Both the position numbers and the translations under genes were made by a program. The notes under the pieces are model-generated. The model was not told the DNA's origin. It made no database searches and saw only the letters and a program-made list of their open reading frames with translations. Positions 54,678 to 62,083 of a stretch of 64,000 nt of DNA are shown piece after piece. Every line of letters begins with the position of its first letter. Within the stretch, counting starts at the first letter, position 1. The stretch covers positions 62,001-126,000 of the forward strand of contig CAKRHW010000002.1 of assembly GCA_934339365.1 (NCBI GenBank). Reading direction: 5' to 3'. The stretch comes from an uncultured Lachnospiraceae bacterium. Its GTDB lineage: Bacteria > Bacillota > Clostridia > Lachnospirales > Lachnospiraceae.

Positions 54678-54823
54678 CTGATTTGCAAAAAATGAAATTT
54701 ACATGGTAGGGATAACTTGGTTTCAGACATTTTTAAGAATTACTTCTCTTTATCCGTAATGATAATGTATAGTTTCAGTGAGCGAATGAAGGTAAAATAC
54801 CAAAGAAGGGATGAAGAGAGGAC

Positions 54824-55048
54824 ATGAAGATCAATGAAAGATTAAGAGACTTAAGAGAGGAGAGAGAGTGCAACCAACAGACAATCGCAGAACAAATTAA
54901 TGTAACACAGAGAACTTATAGTGACTATGAAACAGGAAAGACAACGATTCCACTAGAACGTTTAATTGTTTTAGCTAAGTTATATAATGTGTCAGTTGAT
55001 TACATCATCGGAGTTACAAACAGAAAAGGACGTTTTCCAAAAAGATAA
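54824..55048 (+). CDS. XRE-family helix-turn-helix regulator
   Basis: A 74-residue protein consisting only of a Cro/C1-type HTH domain: INERLRDLREERECNQQTIAEQINVTQRTYSDYETGKTTIPL, with recognition helix TQRTYSDYE. No effector domain. Related small XRE proteins occur alone in Clostridia and in toxin-antitoxin or phage contexts; no partner gene is next to it here. The SD GAGAGGA gives the start. Confidence 0.9.
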   Translation: MKINERLRDLREERECNQQTIAEQINVTQRTYSDYETGKTTIPLERLIVLAKLYNVSVDYIIGVTNRKGRFPKR

Positions 55049-55063
55049 GATGTTACATAAAAA

Positions 55064-55095
55064 AAGGTGTTGCACAACTGTGTAACATCTTTTTT
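55064..55095 (+). terminator. Terminator after the XRE gene
   Basis: AAGGTGTTGCA-CAACTG-TGTAACATCTTTTTT forms an 11-base stem with two G-U pairs and a T run. The same downstream arm can instead pair perfectly with AAGATGTTACA (55047-55057) overlapping the stop codon, so two alternative hairpins are possible. Confidence 0.7.
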
Positions 55096-55234
55096 ATGTA
55101 TACAAGAATTTCAAATAGAAGAAAACGAATTCACAAAATATTCATCTGCAAGTGCAAATTTCATCTGTCAAAACTATAGTATTTATGTATATTTTTTGAT
55201 AAAATAGGAAAAGAGAAAAAGATGGGAGTTTAAA

Positions 55235-55645
55235 ATGAGTAAGTATATTATTGATGGAATTGAATTTGAAGATGAAATAGAATATAAGAAGGGATTATCG
55301 GATGAAAAAAATATTACTGTAGTCCGGTCAAAATATGATTTAACAGATGTAGGTGAAGTTGAAAAAGCTTATCGTATGTTAGTAGAAAAAGATGTTTTTA
55401 CAACTACCCTGGGATATGTTTTTCTAAAGGAATTAAGAGATATTATAGAGATTGATGGTGGTGATGTAAAAAAACTGCCACCAATCAGAGTCCTTCCAAG
55501 AACTATTGTCAAGGAATACAGGCAACTGTCAGTAGAAGAAGCATTAAAACAGGATCGTCGTGATAATTTTTTAATGCTTTCCATTTTAATCAATGTAATT
55601 TTTTTGATTGCAATCGCATTATTATGTGTATTCGCATATATGTAG
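55235..55645 (+). CDS. Small protein with C-terminal membrane anchor, unknown function
   Basis: A 136-residue protein, not assigned to a family. Residues 1-105 are hydrophilic, starting KYIIDGIEFEDEIEYKKG, and include a VLPRT and QDRR segment near the membrane. A single helix (about 114-134) forms a C-terminal anchor, placing the bulk in the cytosol. A GGGAG SD lies at 55225. It is 24 bases upstream of a response regulator, with which it is probably co-transcribed. Confidence 0.78.
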   Translation: MSKYIIDGIEFEDEIEYKKGLSDEKNITVVRSKYDLTDVGEVEKAYRMLVEKDVFTTTLGYVFLKELRDIIEIDGGDVKKLPPIRVLPRTIVKEYRQLSVEEALKQDRRDNFLMLSILINVIFLIAIALLCVFAYM

Positions 55646-55669
55646 AAAATTAAGGAGGTACCACGTAAT

Positions 55670-56344
55670 ATGGATAATTTAAAGATTTTAGTTGTAGATG
55701 ACGAAAGCCGTATGAGAAAGCTGATCAGAGATTTTTTAAGTAAGAAAGGATATGAAGTCATAGAGGCAGGCGATGGAGAAGAAGCAATAGATCTGTTCTT
55801 TAATAATAAAAATATAGATTTGCTTATTTTAGATGTTATGATGCCTAAAATGGATGGATGGCAGGTTTGCAGAGAAATCCGCAAATATTCCAAGGTACCG
55901 ATTATTATGTTGACAGCAAAGAGCGAAGAACAAGACGAACTGCTTGGTTTCGAATTAGGAGTAGATGAATATATTACAAAACCTTTTAGTCCAAAGATTT
56001 TAGTTGCACGTGTGGATGCAATTTTGCGTCGTAGTAATAAAATAGGCACAGATTCGATTATGAAGGCTGGAACCATAGAGGTAAATAAAGCAGCACATAT
56101 CGTTAAGGTTGGAGATAAACAGATTGAACTAAGCTTTAAGGAATTTGAACTTTTGGTGTATTTTATCGAGAATCAGGGAATTGCATTATCAAGGGAGAAC
56201 ATTTTGAATAATGTATGGAATTACGATTATTTTGGAGATGCAAGAACGATAGATACCCATGTGAAAAAATTGAGAAGCAAGCTTGGAAAAGAAGCTGATT
56301 ATATTAAGACAATCTGGGGTATGGGATACAAATTCGAGGTTTAA
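55670..56344 (+). CDS. OmpR/PhoB-family response regulator (second system)
   Basis: A 224-residue transcription factor. The receiver (1-115) has VDDESRM, the Asp in LLILDVMMPKMDG (about 53), and YITKPFSP; the winged helix (130-224) has IELSFKEFELLVYF and ARTIDTHVKKLRSKLGK as recognition region. The SD AAGGAGG is strong. The kinase gene begins 3 bases after its stop. Confidence 0.95.
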   Translation: MDNLKILVVDDESRMRKLIRDFLSKKGYEVIEAGDGEEAIDLFFNNKNIDLLILDVMMPKMDGWQVCREIRKYSKVPIIMLTAKSEEQDELLGFELGVDEYITKPFSPKILVARVDAILRRSNKIGTDSIMKAGTIEVNKAAHIVKVGDKQIELSFKEFELLVYFIENQGIALSRENILNNVWNYDYFGDARTIDTHVKKLRSKLGKEADYIKTIWGMGYKFEV

Positions 56345-56347
56345 TCT

Positions 56348-57871
56348 ATGAGACATTCTATAAGAAAAAAATTAGTTTTAATTTTAGTTGCAATGGTTTC
56401 TGGAACACTGATGTTTTGTATTCTTTTAAATTCTTTGTTTTTAGAAAGTTATTATTATAGCCAAAAAGAAAATGTATTGAATCAGGTTTATACGCAGTTT
56501 GCAAATGTGGAAGATGTAAAAAATTATTTTGACGAAAGTAAGAATTTGGTATCGTTAAATAAACTATGCGAAAATAATAATATTACTTTAACAATTTTTG
56601 ATTACAGTGGAACTGTTATTTATTCAAACGGAAGAAGTCTGGTGAATTTATTTATGAACCGTCTGCTTCAAGGTGAGATAGATCTTTCGGAAGACAGAGA
56701 AGTAAAATTTTACAATGATCAAAATACAGGTCTTGGCTATTTAGAGATGTATGGCAGAATTAATAATGAAGCATATTTTATTATGCGTGTTCCGCTTGAA
56801 AGCATTCGGCAGAATGTATTGATATCGAATCGTTTCTTCATTTATATTACATCGATTACCTTGGTGTTAAGTACCGTCATTATGTGGATTATATCAAGGC
56901 AGTTTACAAAACCAATTAAAAAACTTGTTCGTATATCAGAAAGAATGTGTGAACTTGATTTTCAGGTAAAATATGATGGAAATACAGATGACGAAATTGA
57001 TGCATTAGGAAGAAGCATGAATAAGTTAAGTGAAACACTAGAAACAACGATTGCCGATTTGAAGAAAGCAAATAATGAACTGCAAAAAGATATTGATCAA
57101 AAAGTAGAAGTAGACAATATGAGAAAGGATTTTATTTCTAACGTTTCACATGAATTAAAGACACCAATTGCGCTGATACAAGGATATGCAGAAGGATTAA
57201 AAGAAGGAATCAATGATGATTTAGAGAGCAGAGAATTTTATTGTGATGTAATTATAGATGAATCAAATAAAATGAATCGTCTGGTTAGAAATCTTTTAGC
57301 ACTAAATCAATTAGAATTTGGTAATACAACAGTGGATATGACAAGATTTGATATTGTTTCTTTGATTGATGGTGTTTTAAATAAATCACAGATTGTGATA
57401 GAACAAAAACAGGCACATATCTTTTTTGATAATAGTCAGGAATTTTATGTATGGGCCGATGAGTTTATGATTGAACAGGTTGTTACGAATTATATTAATA
57501 ATGCCTTAAATCATTTAGATGGAGAACATAATATTCGAATTGATCTTGTTTCTAATGGAGATAATATTCGTGTCTCTGTTTTCAATAATGGGAAAAATAT
57601 ACCGGAAGAAGATTTAGATAAATTATGGATTAAATTTTATAAGGTTGACAAAGCAAGAACAAGGGAATATGGTGGTAATGGTATTGGACTATCCATTGTC
57701 AAAGCAATTATGGATCAGCATCATAAATCATATGGTGTATCAAATGAAAAAGATGGAGTCGTTTTCTGGTTTGAAGTAGAAAGCGCTCATAATAAAAAAG
57801 AACCCGAAATTTCGAATCAGGATGAAAAAAAGAAGCGAAAAGGAATAAAAAAAGATGAATACAGAAAATAA
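56348..57871 (+). CDS. Sensor histidine kinase with HAMP domain (second system)
   Basis: A 507-residue classical kinase: TM1 (about 8-28), extracytoplasmic sensor loop (about 29-160), TM2 (about 161-182), HAMP (about 183-235), DHp with phospho-acceptor His268 in NVSHELKTPIALI, and the HATPase with NYINNALNHLDGEH and GNGIGLSIVKAIM. The tail is basic. The sensor loop shows no recognisable ligand-binding motif. It overlaps the sirtuin-like gene by 17 bases, so translation is coupled. Confidence 0.95.
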   Translation: MRHSIRKKLVLILVAMVSGTLMFCILLNSLFLESYYYSQKENVLNQVYTQFANVEDVKNYFDESKNLVSLNKLCENNNITLTIFDYSGTVIYSNGRSLVNLFMNRLLQGEIDLSEDREVKFYNDQNTGLGYLEMYGRINNEAYFIMRVPLESIRQNVLISNRFFIYITSITLVLSTVIMWIISRQFTKPIKKLVRISERMCELDFQVKYDGNTDDEIDALGRSMNKLSETLETTIADLKKANNELQKDIDQKVEVDNMRKDFISNVSHELKTPIALIQGYAEGLKEGINDDLESREFYCDVIIDESNKMNRLVRNLLALNQLEFGNTTVDMTRFDIVSLIDGVLNKSQIVIEQKQAHIFFDNSQEFYVWADEFMIEQVVTNYINNALNHLDGEHNIRIDLVSNGDNIRVSVFNNGKNIPEEDLDKLWIKFYKVDKARTREYGGNGIGLSIVKAIMDQHHKSYGVSNEKDGVVFWFEVESAHNKKEPEISNQDEKKKRKGIKKDEYRK

Positions 57872-58724
57872 AAACAATGTAATATTTCAAGATGATATGG
57901 TTCAGGAATTTTTAAATAAGTGGAAAGATTCGGAAGAAATATTAATTGGAATTGGTCATGAATTAGAGCTGAAGGAAGAAGAAATATGGAAAGGCTGCCG
58001 GATGTATCAAAAATATCAGGAGGCATTAAAATCCCTGTCAGATGAAACACAAATGTGGGTGAAAAATGCCATTTTACTGCATGAGATTGAAAATCATAAC
58101 GAAAAAATTGAAAAGCAGATTGGTTTCTATAATTTACTTCATGATAAATTAAAAGGTCGACCTTATTTTGTTGTATCGACATGTAAAGATGGACTGATTA
58201 ACTATTCAGATATGGATCCGTCAAAGATTGTCACACCATGTGGAGACTTTATGCATGGGCAATGTCAGGATAAATGTAATCCTGCAATTTATGATACAAG
58301 GGAGGCATTAAAGAAGATTTATCAGATTCTAGAAACTATGGAAGATGACAAACAAGGATGGAAAGAGATAGAAGAAACAATTTTAGTTTGCCCATCATGT
58401 AATAAAACAATTACTTTTAATCAATATAAGCAAAAAGGATATAATGAGAATGCTTATAAAAGACAATGGGGCGAATACTTGAAATGGATTCAAAGAACAT
58501 TGAATCATAAATTGTTATTAGTAGAGCTAGGAGAAGGATTTGAGACACCAACAGTGATTCGATGGCCTTTTGAGAAAGTAACTTTTTTGAATCAAAAAGC
58601 ATTCTTATATCGAATCAACAAACGTTTCTATCAGTTAACAGAAGATTTAGCACAAAGAGGAAAATCGATTCAGTGCGATAGTGCAGTATTTTTAGAACAA
58701 TTAAAATTGCAGGACAATTTTTAA
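57855..58724 (+). CDS. Sirtuin-like (SIR2-superfamily) protein, catalytic motifs degenerate
   Basis: A 289-residue protein with a SIR2-superfamily layout. Zinc-type cysteines are C137, C141, C179 and C182 (QCQDKC and CPSC). The NAD-binding region is GIGHEL (32-37), where sirtuins have GAGxS; STCKDG (108-113) stands where TQNIDGLH is expected (Asn to Cys, His to Ile). TPCGDF is where HG lies. The later LGEGFETPTVIRWPFE resembles the C-terminal part of SirTM-like proteins. NAD deacylase activity is therefore doubtful. The gene is the last of a four-gene unit with the two-component system. Confidence 0.75.
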   Translation: MNTENKNNVIFQDDMVQEFLNKWKDSEEILIGIGHELELKEEEIWKGCRMYQKYQEALKSLSDETQMWVKNAILLHEIENHNEKIEKQIGFYNLLHDKLKGRPYFVVSTCKDGLINYSDMDPSKIVTPCGDFMHGQCQDKCNPAIYDTREALKKIYQILETMEDDKQGWKEIEETILVCPSCNKTITFNQYKQKGYNENAYKRQWGEYLKWIQRTLNHKLLLVELGEGFETPTVIRWPFEKVTFLNQKAFLYRINKRFYQLTEDLAQRGKSIQCDSAVFLEQLKLQDNF

Positions 58725-58772
58725 AACAGTGCTACCTTTAACAGTGAAAATACAAGAGAATGGAGTAATAAC

Positions 58773-59381
58773 ATGATAGCAATAATTGATTATGATGCAG
58801 GAAATTTAAAGAGCGTTGAGAAAGCATTTCTGTTTTTAGGACAGGAAGTTGTAGTTACAAGAGACAAAGATGTGATATTAGCAGCAGATCACGTGGTGCT
58901 TCCTGGTGTCGGTGCATTTGGAGATGCAATGGGAAAATTAGAAACATATGGTTTGGTAGATGTCATTCATAAAGTTGTAGAAAAAGGAACACCTTTTCTA
59001 GGCATCTGTTTAGGGTTACAGCTTCTTTTTGAAAGTAGCGAGGAGTCAGAAGGTGTCAAGGGATTAGGAATTTTAAAGGGACAATGTTTTAAAATTCCGG
59101 CAAAAGATGGAATTAAGATTCCGCATATTGGATGGAATTCTCTTGAATTAATAAATAATGGAAGATTATTCAAGGGAATAGAGAATGAATCTTATGTTTA
59201 TTTTGTACATTCCTATTATTTAGCAGCGAAGGAACAACAAATTGTCAAGGCAACAACCGAATATGGGACTCTGATTCATGCATCTGTAGAAAAAGGAAAT
59301 GTATTTGCATGTCAGTTCCATCCGGAAAAATCAGGAAGTGTCGGGCTTAAAATTTTAGATAATTTTGCACATTTATCTTAA
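58773..59381 (+). CDS. hisH: Imidazole glycerol phosphate synthase glutaminase subunit HisH
   Basis: A 202-residue class I glutamine amidotransferase. It supplies ammonia to HisF in histidine synthesis. Nucleophile Cys is in GICLGLQLLFESS (about 79); the His/Glu pair in CQFHPEKSG lies near the C-terminus. A GGAG SD starts it. It pairs with hisF 72 bases on; the rest of the his pathway is absent from the window. Confidence 0.97.
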   Translation: MIAIIDYDAGNLKSVEKAFLFLGQEVVVTRDKDVILAADHVVLPGVGAFGDAMGKLETYGLVDVIHKVVEKGTPFLGICLGLQLLFESSEESEGVKGLGILKGQCFKIPAKDGIKIPHIGWNSLELINNGRLFKGIENESYVYFVHSYYLAAKEQQIVKATTEYGTLIHASVEKGNVFACQFHPEKSGSVGLKILDNFAHLS

Positions 59382-59453
59382 TTTTGTCAGATGGAGAGAT
59401 GATTTCATAAATTGTAAAAAAAATGAAATGTGATATATAGAATGGAGAAATAT

Positions 59454-60224
59454 ATGCTTACAAAAAGAATAATTCCATGTTTGGATGTAAATAATAATCG
59501 GGTAGTAAAAGGTGTAAATTTTGTAAATTTAAAGGATGCAGGAGATCCTGTAGAAGTGGCTGCTGCATATGATAAGGCAGGAGCAGATGAACTTGTTTTT
59601 TTAGATATTACGGCGAGCAGTGATCATAGAGAGACAGTTGTGGATATGGTTAGGAAAGTTGCTGAAAAGGTTTTTATTCCTTTTACAGTTGGAGGCGGAA
59701 TCAGAACAGTCGATAATTTCAAAGAACTATTACGTGAAGGAGCAGATAAGATTGCAGTAAATTCAGCTGCAATTATGAATCCAAGACTAATTAGTGATGC
59801 AGCGGATAAATTTGGAAGTCAGTGTGTAGTTGTTGCCATTGATGCAAAAAGAAGAGAAGATGGAAGTGGCTGGAATATTTATAAAAACGGCGGAAGAGTG
59901 GATATGGGTATTGATGCTGTAGAATGGGCAATCAAAGCCTGTAAGTTAGGAGCTGGTGAAATACTTTTAACAAGTATGGATTGTGATGGTACAAAAAATG
60001 GTTATGATATCGAGCTTACAAAAACTGTGGCAGAGAATGTTTCCATACCTGTCATTGCTTCTGGTGGAGCAGGAACAAAGGAGCATTTTTATGATGCATT
60101 AGAGGAAGGAAAAGCGGATGCCGTTTTAGCAGCTTCTTTATTTCATTATAAGGAGCTAGAGATTTATGATTTAAAGAAATATTTAGATAGCAAAGGAGTT
60201 CCGGTTCGGTTATGTCAGCAATAG
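59454..60224 (+). CDS. hisF: Imidazole glycerol phosphate synthase cyclase subunit HisF
   Basis: A 256-residue (beta/alpha)8 cyclase. It begins MLTKRIIPCLDV with the catalytic Asp11-like residue, has AGADELVFLDITAS, the TVGGGIR loop and the C-terminal ASGGAGTKEHF. The ATG at 59454 follows GGAGAAA; a longer frame starting at 59430 has no SD. It overlaps ung by 13 bases. Confidence 0.97.
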   Translation: MLTKRIIPCLDVNNNRVVKGVNFVNLKDAGDPVEVAAAYDKAGADELVFLDITASSDHRETVVDMVRKVAEKVFIPFTVGGGIRTVDNFKELLREGADKIAVNSAAIMNPRLISDAADKFGSQCVVVAIDAKRREDGSGWNIYKNGGRVDMGIDAVEWAIKACKLGAGEILLTSMDCDGTKNGYDIELTKTVAENVSIPVIASGGAGTKEHFYDALEEGKADAVLAASLFHYKELEIYDLKKYLDSKGVPVRLCQQ

Positions 60225-60886
60225 AAAATGATTGGCTTCCTGCAATGAAAGAGGAATTTGCAAAGCCGTATTATCGAAAATTATATCAAAAAGTCTGCTA
60301 TGAATACGCTAATTATACGATTTATCCTAAAAAGGATGATATCTTAGCAGCATTTGAGCTGACTCCGCTGTCGAAAGTAAAAGTTGTGATTTTAGGACAG
60401 GATCCATATCATAATGTGGGGCAGGCACATGGCTTAAGTTTTTCTGTTCAGCCGGGAATTGATATTCCACCATCTCTTGCAAATATCTATCAGGAGTTAA
60501 AAGATGATTTAGGATGCTACATACCAAATAACGGATATCTGAAGAAATGGGCAACGCAAGGTGTTTTACTATTAAATACAGTGCTGACAGTAAGAGCACA
60601 TCAGGCAAATTCACATCATGGAATTGGCTGGGAGGAATTTACAGATGCTGCAATACAGGCAGTCAATAAAATAGATCGACCGATTGTATTTATGTTATGG
60701 GGACGACCTGCACAGCAGAAGAAAAAAATGTTAGACAATCCCAAACATCTGGTATTAGAGGCACCTCATCCGAGTCCTTTATCAGCATATCGAGGTTTTT
60801 TTGGCTGTAGACATTTTAGCATTGCGAATGATTTTTTAATCAAGAATGGGATAGAGCCTATTGACTGGCAGATTGAAAATATATAA
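60212..60886 (+). CDS. ung: Uracil-DNA glycosylase (family 1)
   Basis: A 224-residue enzyme that excises uracil from DNA in base-excision repair. The catalytic water-activating motif is GQDPYHNVGQAHGLSFSV (about 66-83, with catalytic Asp) and the minor-groove loop is HPSPLSAYRGFFG (about 189). The start lies inside hisF (13-base overlap), which suggests coupled translation. Confidence 0.97.
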   Translation: MSAIENDWLPAMKEEFAKPYYRKLYQKVCYEYANYTIYPKKDDILAAFELTPLSKVKVVILGQDPYHNVGQAHGLSFSVQPGIDIPPSLANIYQELKDDLGCYIPNNGYLKKWATQGVLLLNTVLTVRAHQANSHHGIGWEEFTDAAIQAVNKIDRPIVFMLWGRPAQQKKKMLDNPKHLVLEAPHPSPLSAYRGFFGCRHFSIANDFLIKNGIEPIDWQIENI

Positions 60887-60910
60887 AAACGAAGGAATTA
60901 GGAGGGAAGC

Positions 60911-61432
60911 ATGGATTTTTTAGAATTAAGTAAAAAAAGATGCTCTGTAAGAGAATTTGAAGAAAAACAAATTGAAGAAGAAAAACTAAAATACATTTTA
61001 GAGTGTGCCAGAGTAGCGCCAACGGCAGTGAATGCCCAACCTCAAAGAATTTTAGTGTTAAATAAAAAAGAAGAGATTGAACGATTAAAAAAAGCAACTC
61101 CATTTACTTTTGATGCACCAACTGTTTTAATTGTCTGCTATGATGAAGAAGAAGCATGGAAGAGAAGAAAGTTTGATGGAAAATGTAGTGGTGAAACAGA
61201 TGCAGCAATTATTACGTCTGAGATTATTTTAGCAGCAACAGAACAGGGAATTGGAACAACCTGGGTTATGTACTTTGATCCGGAACAAGTCAGAAAAGAG
61301 TTTCAAATACCAGATCATTATCAGATTTGCTCTTTGGTGCCGATGGGATATGCAAAAGAAGGATATGTTGCAAATCCAAGACATTTAGAAAGAAAAGCGT
61401 TAGAAGAAACTGTATTTTATCATGAGTTTTAA
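60911..61432 (+). CDS. Nitroreductase-family FMN protein
   Basis: A 173-residue NAD(P)H-dependent FMN oxidoreductase-like protein. It begins SKKRCSVREFEE with the RxSxR FMN-phosphate contact region, then ARVAPTAVNAQPQRILVL, GIGTTWVMYF and LVPMGYAKEG, typical for the short family members. Substrate is unknown. The GGAGGGAAG SD gives the start. A terminator follows, so it ends the hisH-hisF-ung unit. Confidence 0.9.
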   Translation: MDFLELSKKRCSVREFEEKQIEEEKLKYILECARVAPTAVNAQPQRILVLNKKEEIERLKKATPFTFDAPTVLIVCYDEEEAWKRRKFDGKCSGETDAAIITSEIILAATEQGIGTTWVMYFDPEQVRKEFQIPDHYQICSLVPMGYAKEGYVANPRHLERKALEETVFYHEF

Positions 61433-61454
61433 TTATGAAGAATAAAATAGAATG

Positions 61455-61498
61455 AAAAAAAGGTGTTGTACCAGATAAGAGGGTACAACACCTTTTTT
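61455..61498. terminator. Bidirectional terminator between the nitroreductase and yqeY genes
   Basis: AAAAAAGGTGTTGTACC and GGTACAACACCTTTTTT pair perfectly around a 10-base loop. It serves both convergent genes. Confidence 0.92.
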
Positions 61499-61511
61499 AA
61501 TAGTATAGAAA

Positions 61512-61961
61512 TTATGCCTGCAATCTTGCAGTAACAAGTTGATTTACTAATTTTCCATCTGCTTTTCCTTTGACTTTTGGCTGAATTGCTTTCATAACCT
61601 TACCTTTGTCAGAAGATTTTGGCTCTGAAATGCCTAATTCAGCAAGTACTTCATCAATACAGCTATTGATTTGTTCTTCGCTCATTTCTTCTGGTGCAAA
61701 TTCTGATAAAATCTGAATTCTTGCTGTCATTTCTTCAATGATATCTGTACGATCTTTTGGACATGTTTCAAGTGTTTCTTTCAGTGTTTTAATTTCTTTT
61801 TTGATTACATTTCCTTCTTCTAAATCTGTTAAGTCAGAACCCTTATTGATTGCTGCATTTTTTAAAGCAGATAAAAGAGCAGATAATGTTTCTTTACGCT
61901 CTTTATTTTTAGCTTTCATAGCAACTACCATTTCGCCGCGAATTTTTTCAATCATATTCAT
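61512..61961 (-). CDS. GatB/YqeY-domain protein
   Basis: A 149-residue helical protein of the YqeY family, on the minus strand. It has the N-terminal MIEKIRGEMVVAMKAKNKERKETLSALLSALKNAA region and C-terminal SDKGKVMKAIQPKVKGKADGKLVNQLV typical of the family, related to the tail of GatB and thought to bind tRNA or act in amidotransferase-like functions, which is unproven. The SD AGGAAG is spaced a little far from the first ATG. Confidence 0.92.
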   Translation of the reverse strand: MNMIEKIRGEMVVAMKAKNKERKETLSALLSALKNAAINKGSDLTDLEEGNVIKKEIKTLKETLETCPKDRTDIIEEMTARIQILSEFAPEEMSEEQINSCIDEVLAELGISEPKSSDKGKVMKAIQPKVKGKADGKLVNQLVTARLQA

Positions 61962-62000
61962 AAGTTGTATCTTCCTTTCTGTTTTTTGTTTTATAGAGTG

Positions 62001-62023
62001 GGAGAAAGCAGAAAGCTTTCTCC
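62001..62023 (-). repeat. Hairpin in the leader of yqeY
   Basis: GGAGAAAGC-AGAAA-GCTTTCTCC, a perfect 9-base stem with a 5-base loop, about 40-60 bases before the yqeY start on its strand. No T run follows in the yqeY direction; role unknown. Confidence 0.5.
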
Positions 62024-62083
62024 TGAATGAACTTTTCTATTCTGTTATAGCATTTTTTGCTCTAAAAGAAAAGAGTGAAAAAG

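Larger units (their letters stand above)
54302..54823. other. 522-base intergenic stretch upstream of the XRE gene
   Basis: Apart from the terminator at its start, no convincing gene is seen. The first 250 bases are A-rich with only tiny open frames lacking an SD (20 codons at 54364, 29 codons at 54442). The second part holds TATAAT (54637-54642) and the dyad ATTGTATA-CGAAT-TATACAAT (54657-54677), then a leader of about 150 bases before the XRE start. A single DnaA-box-like AATCCACA (54611) is not enough for an origin. Confidence 0.6.
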
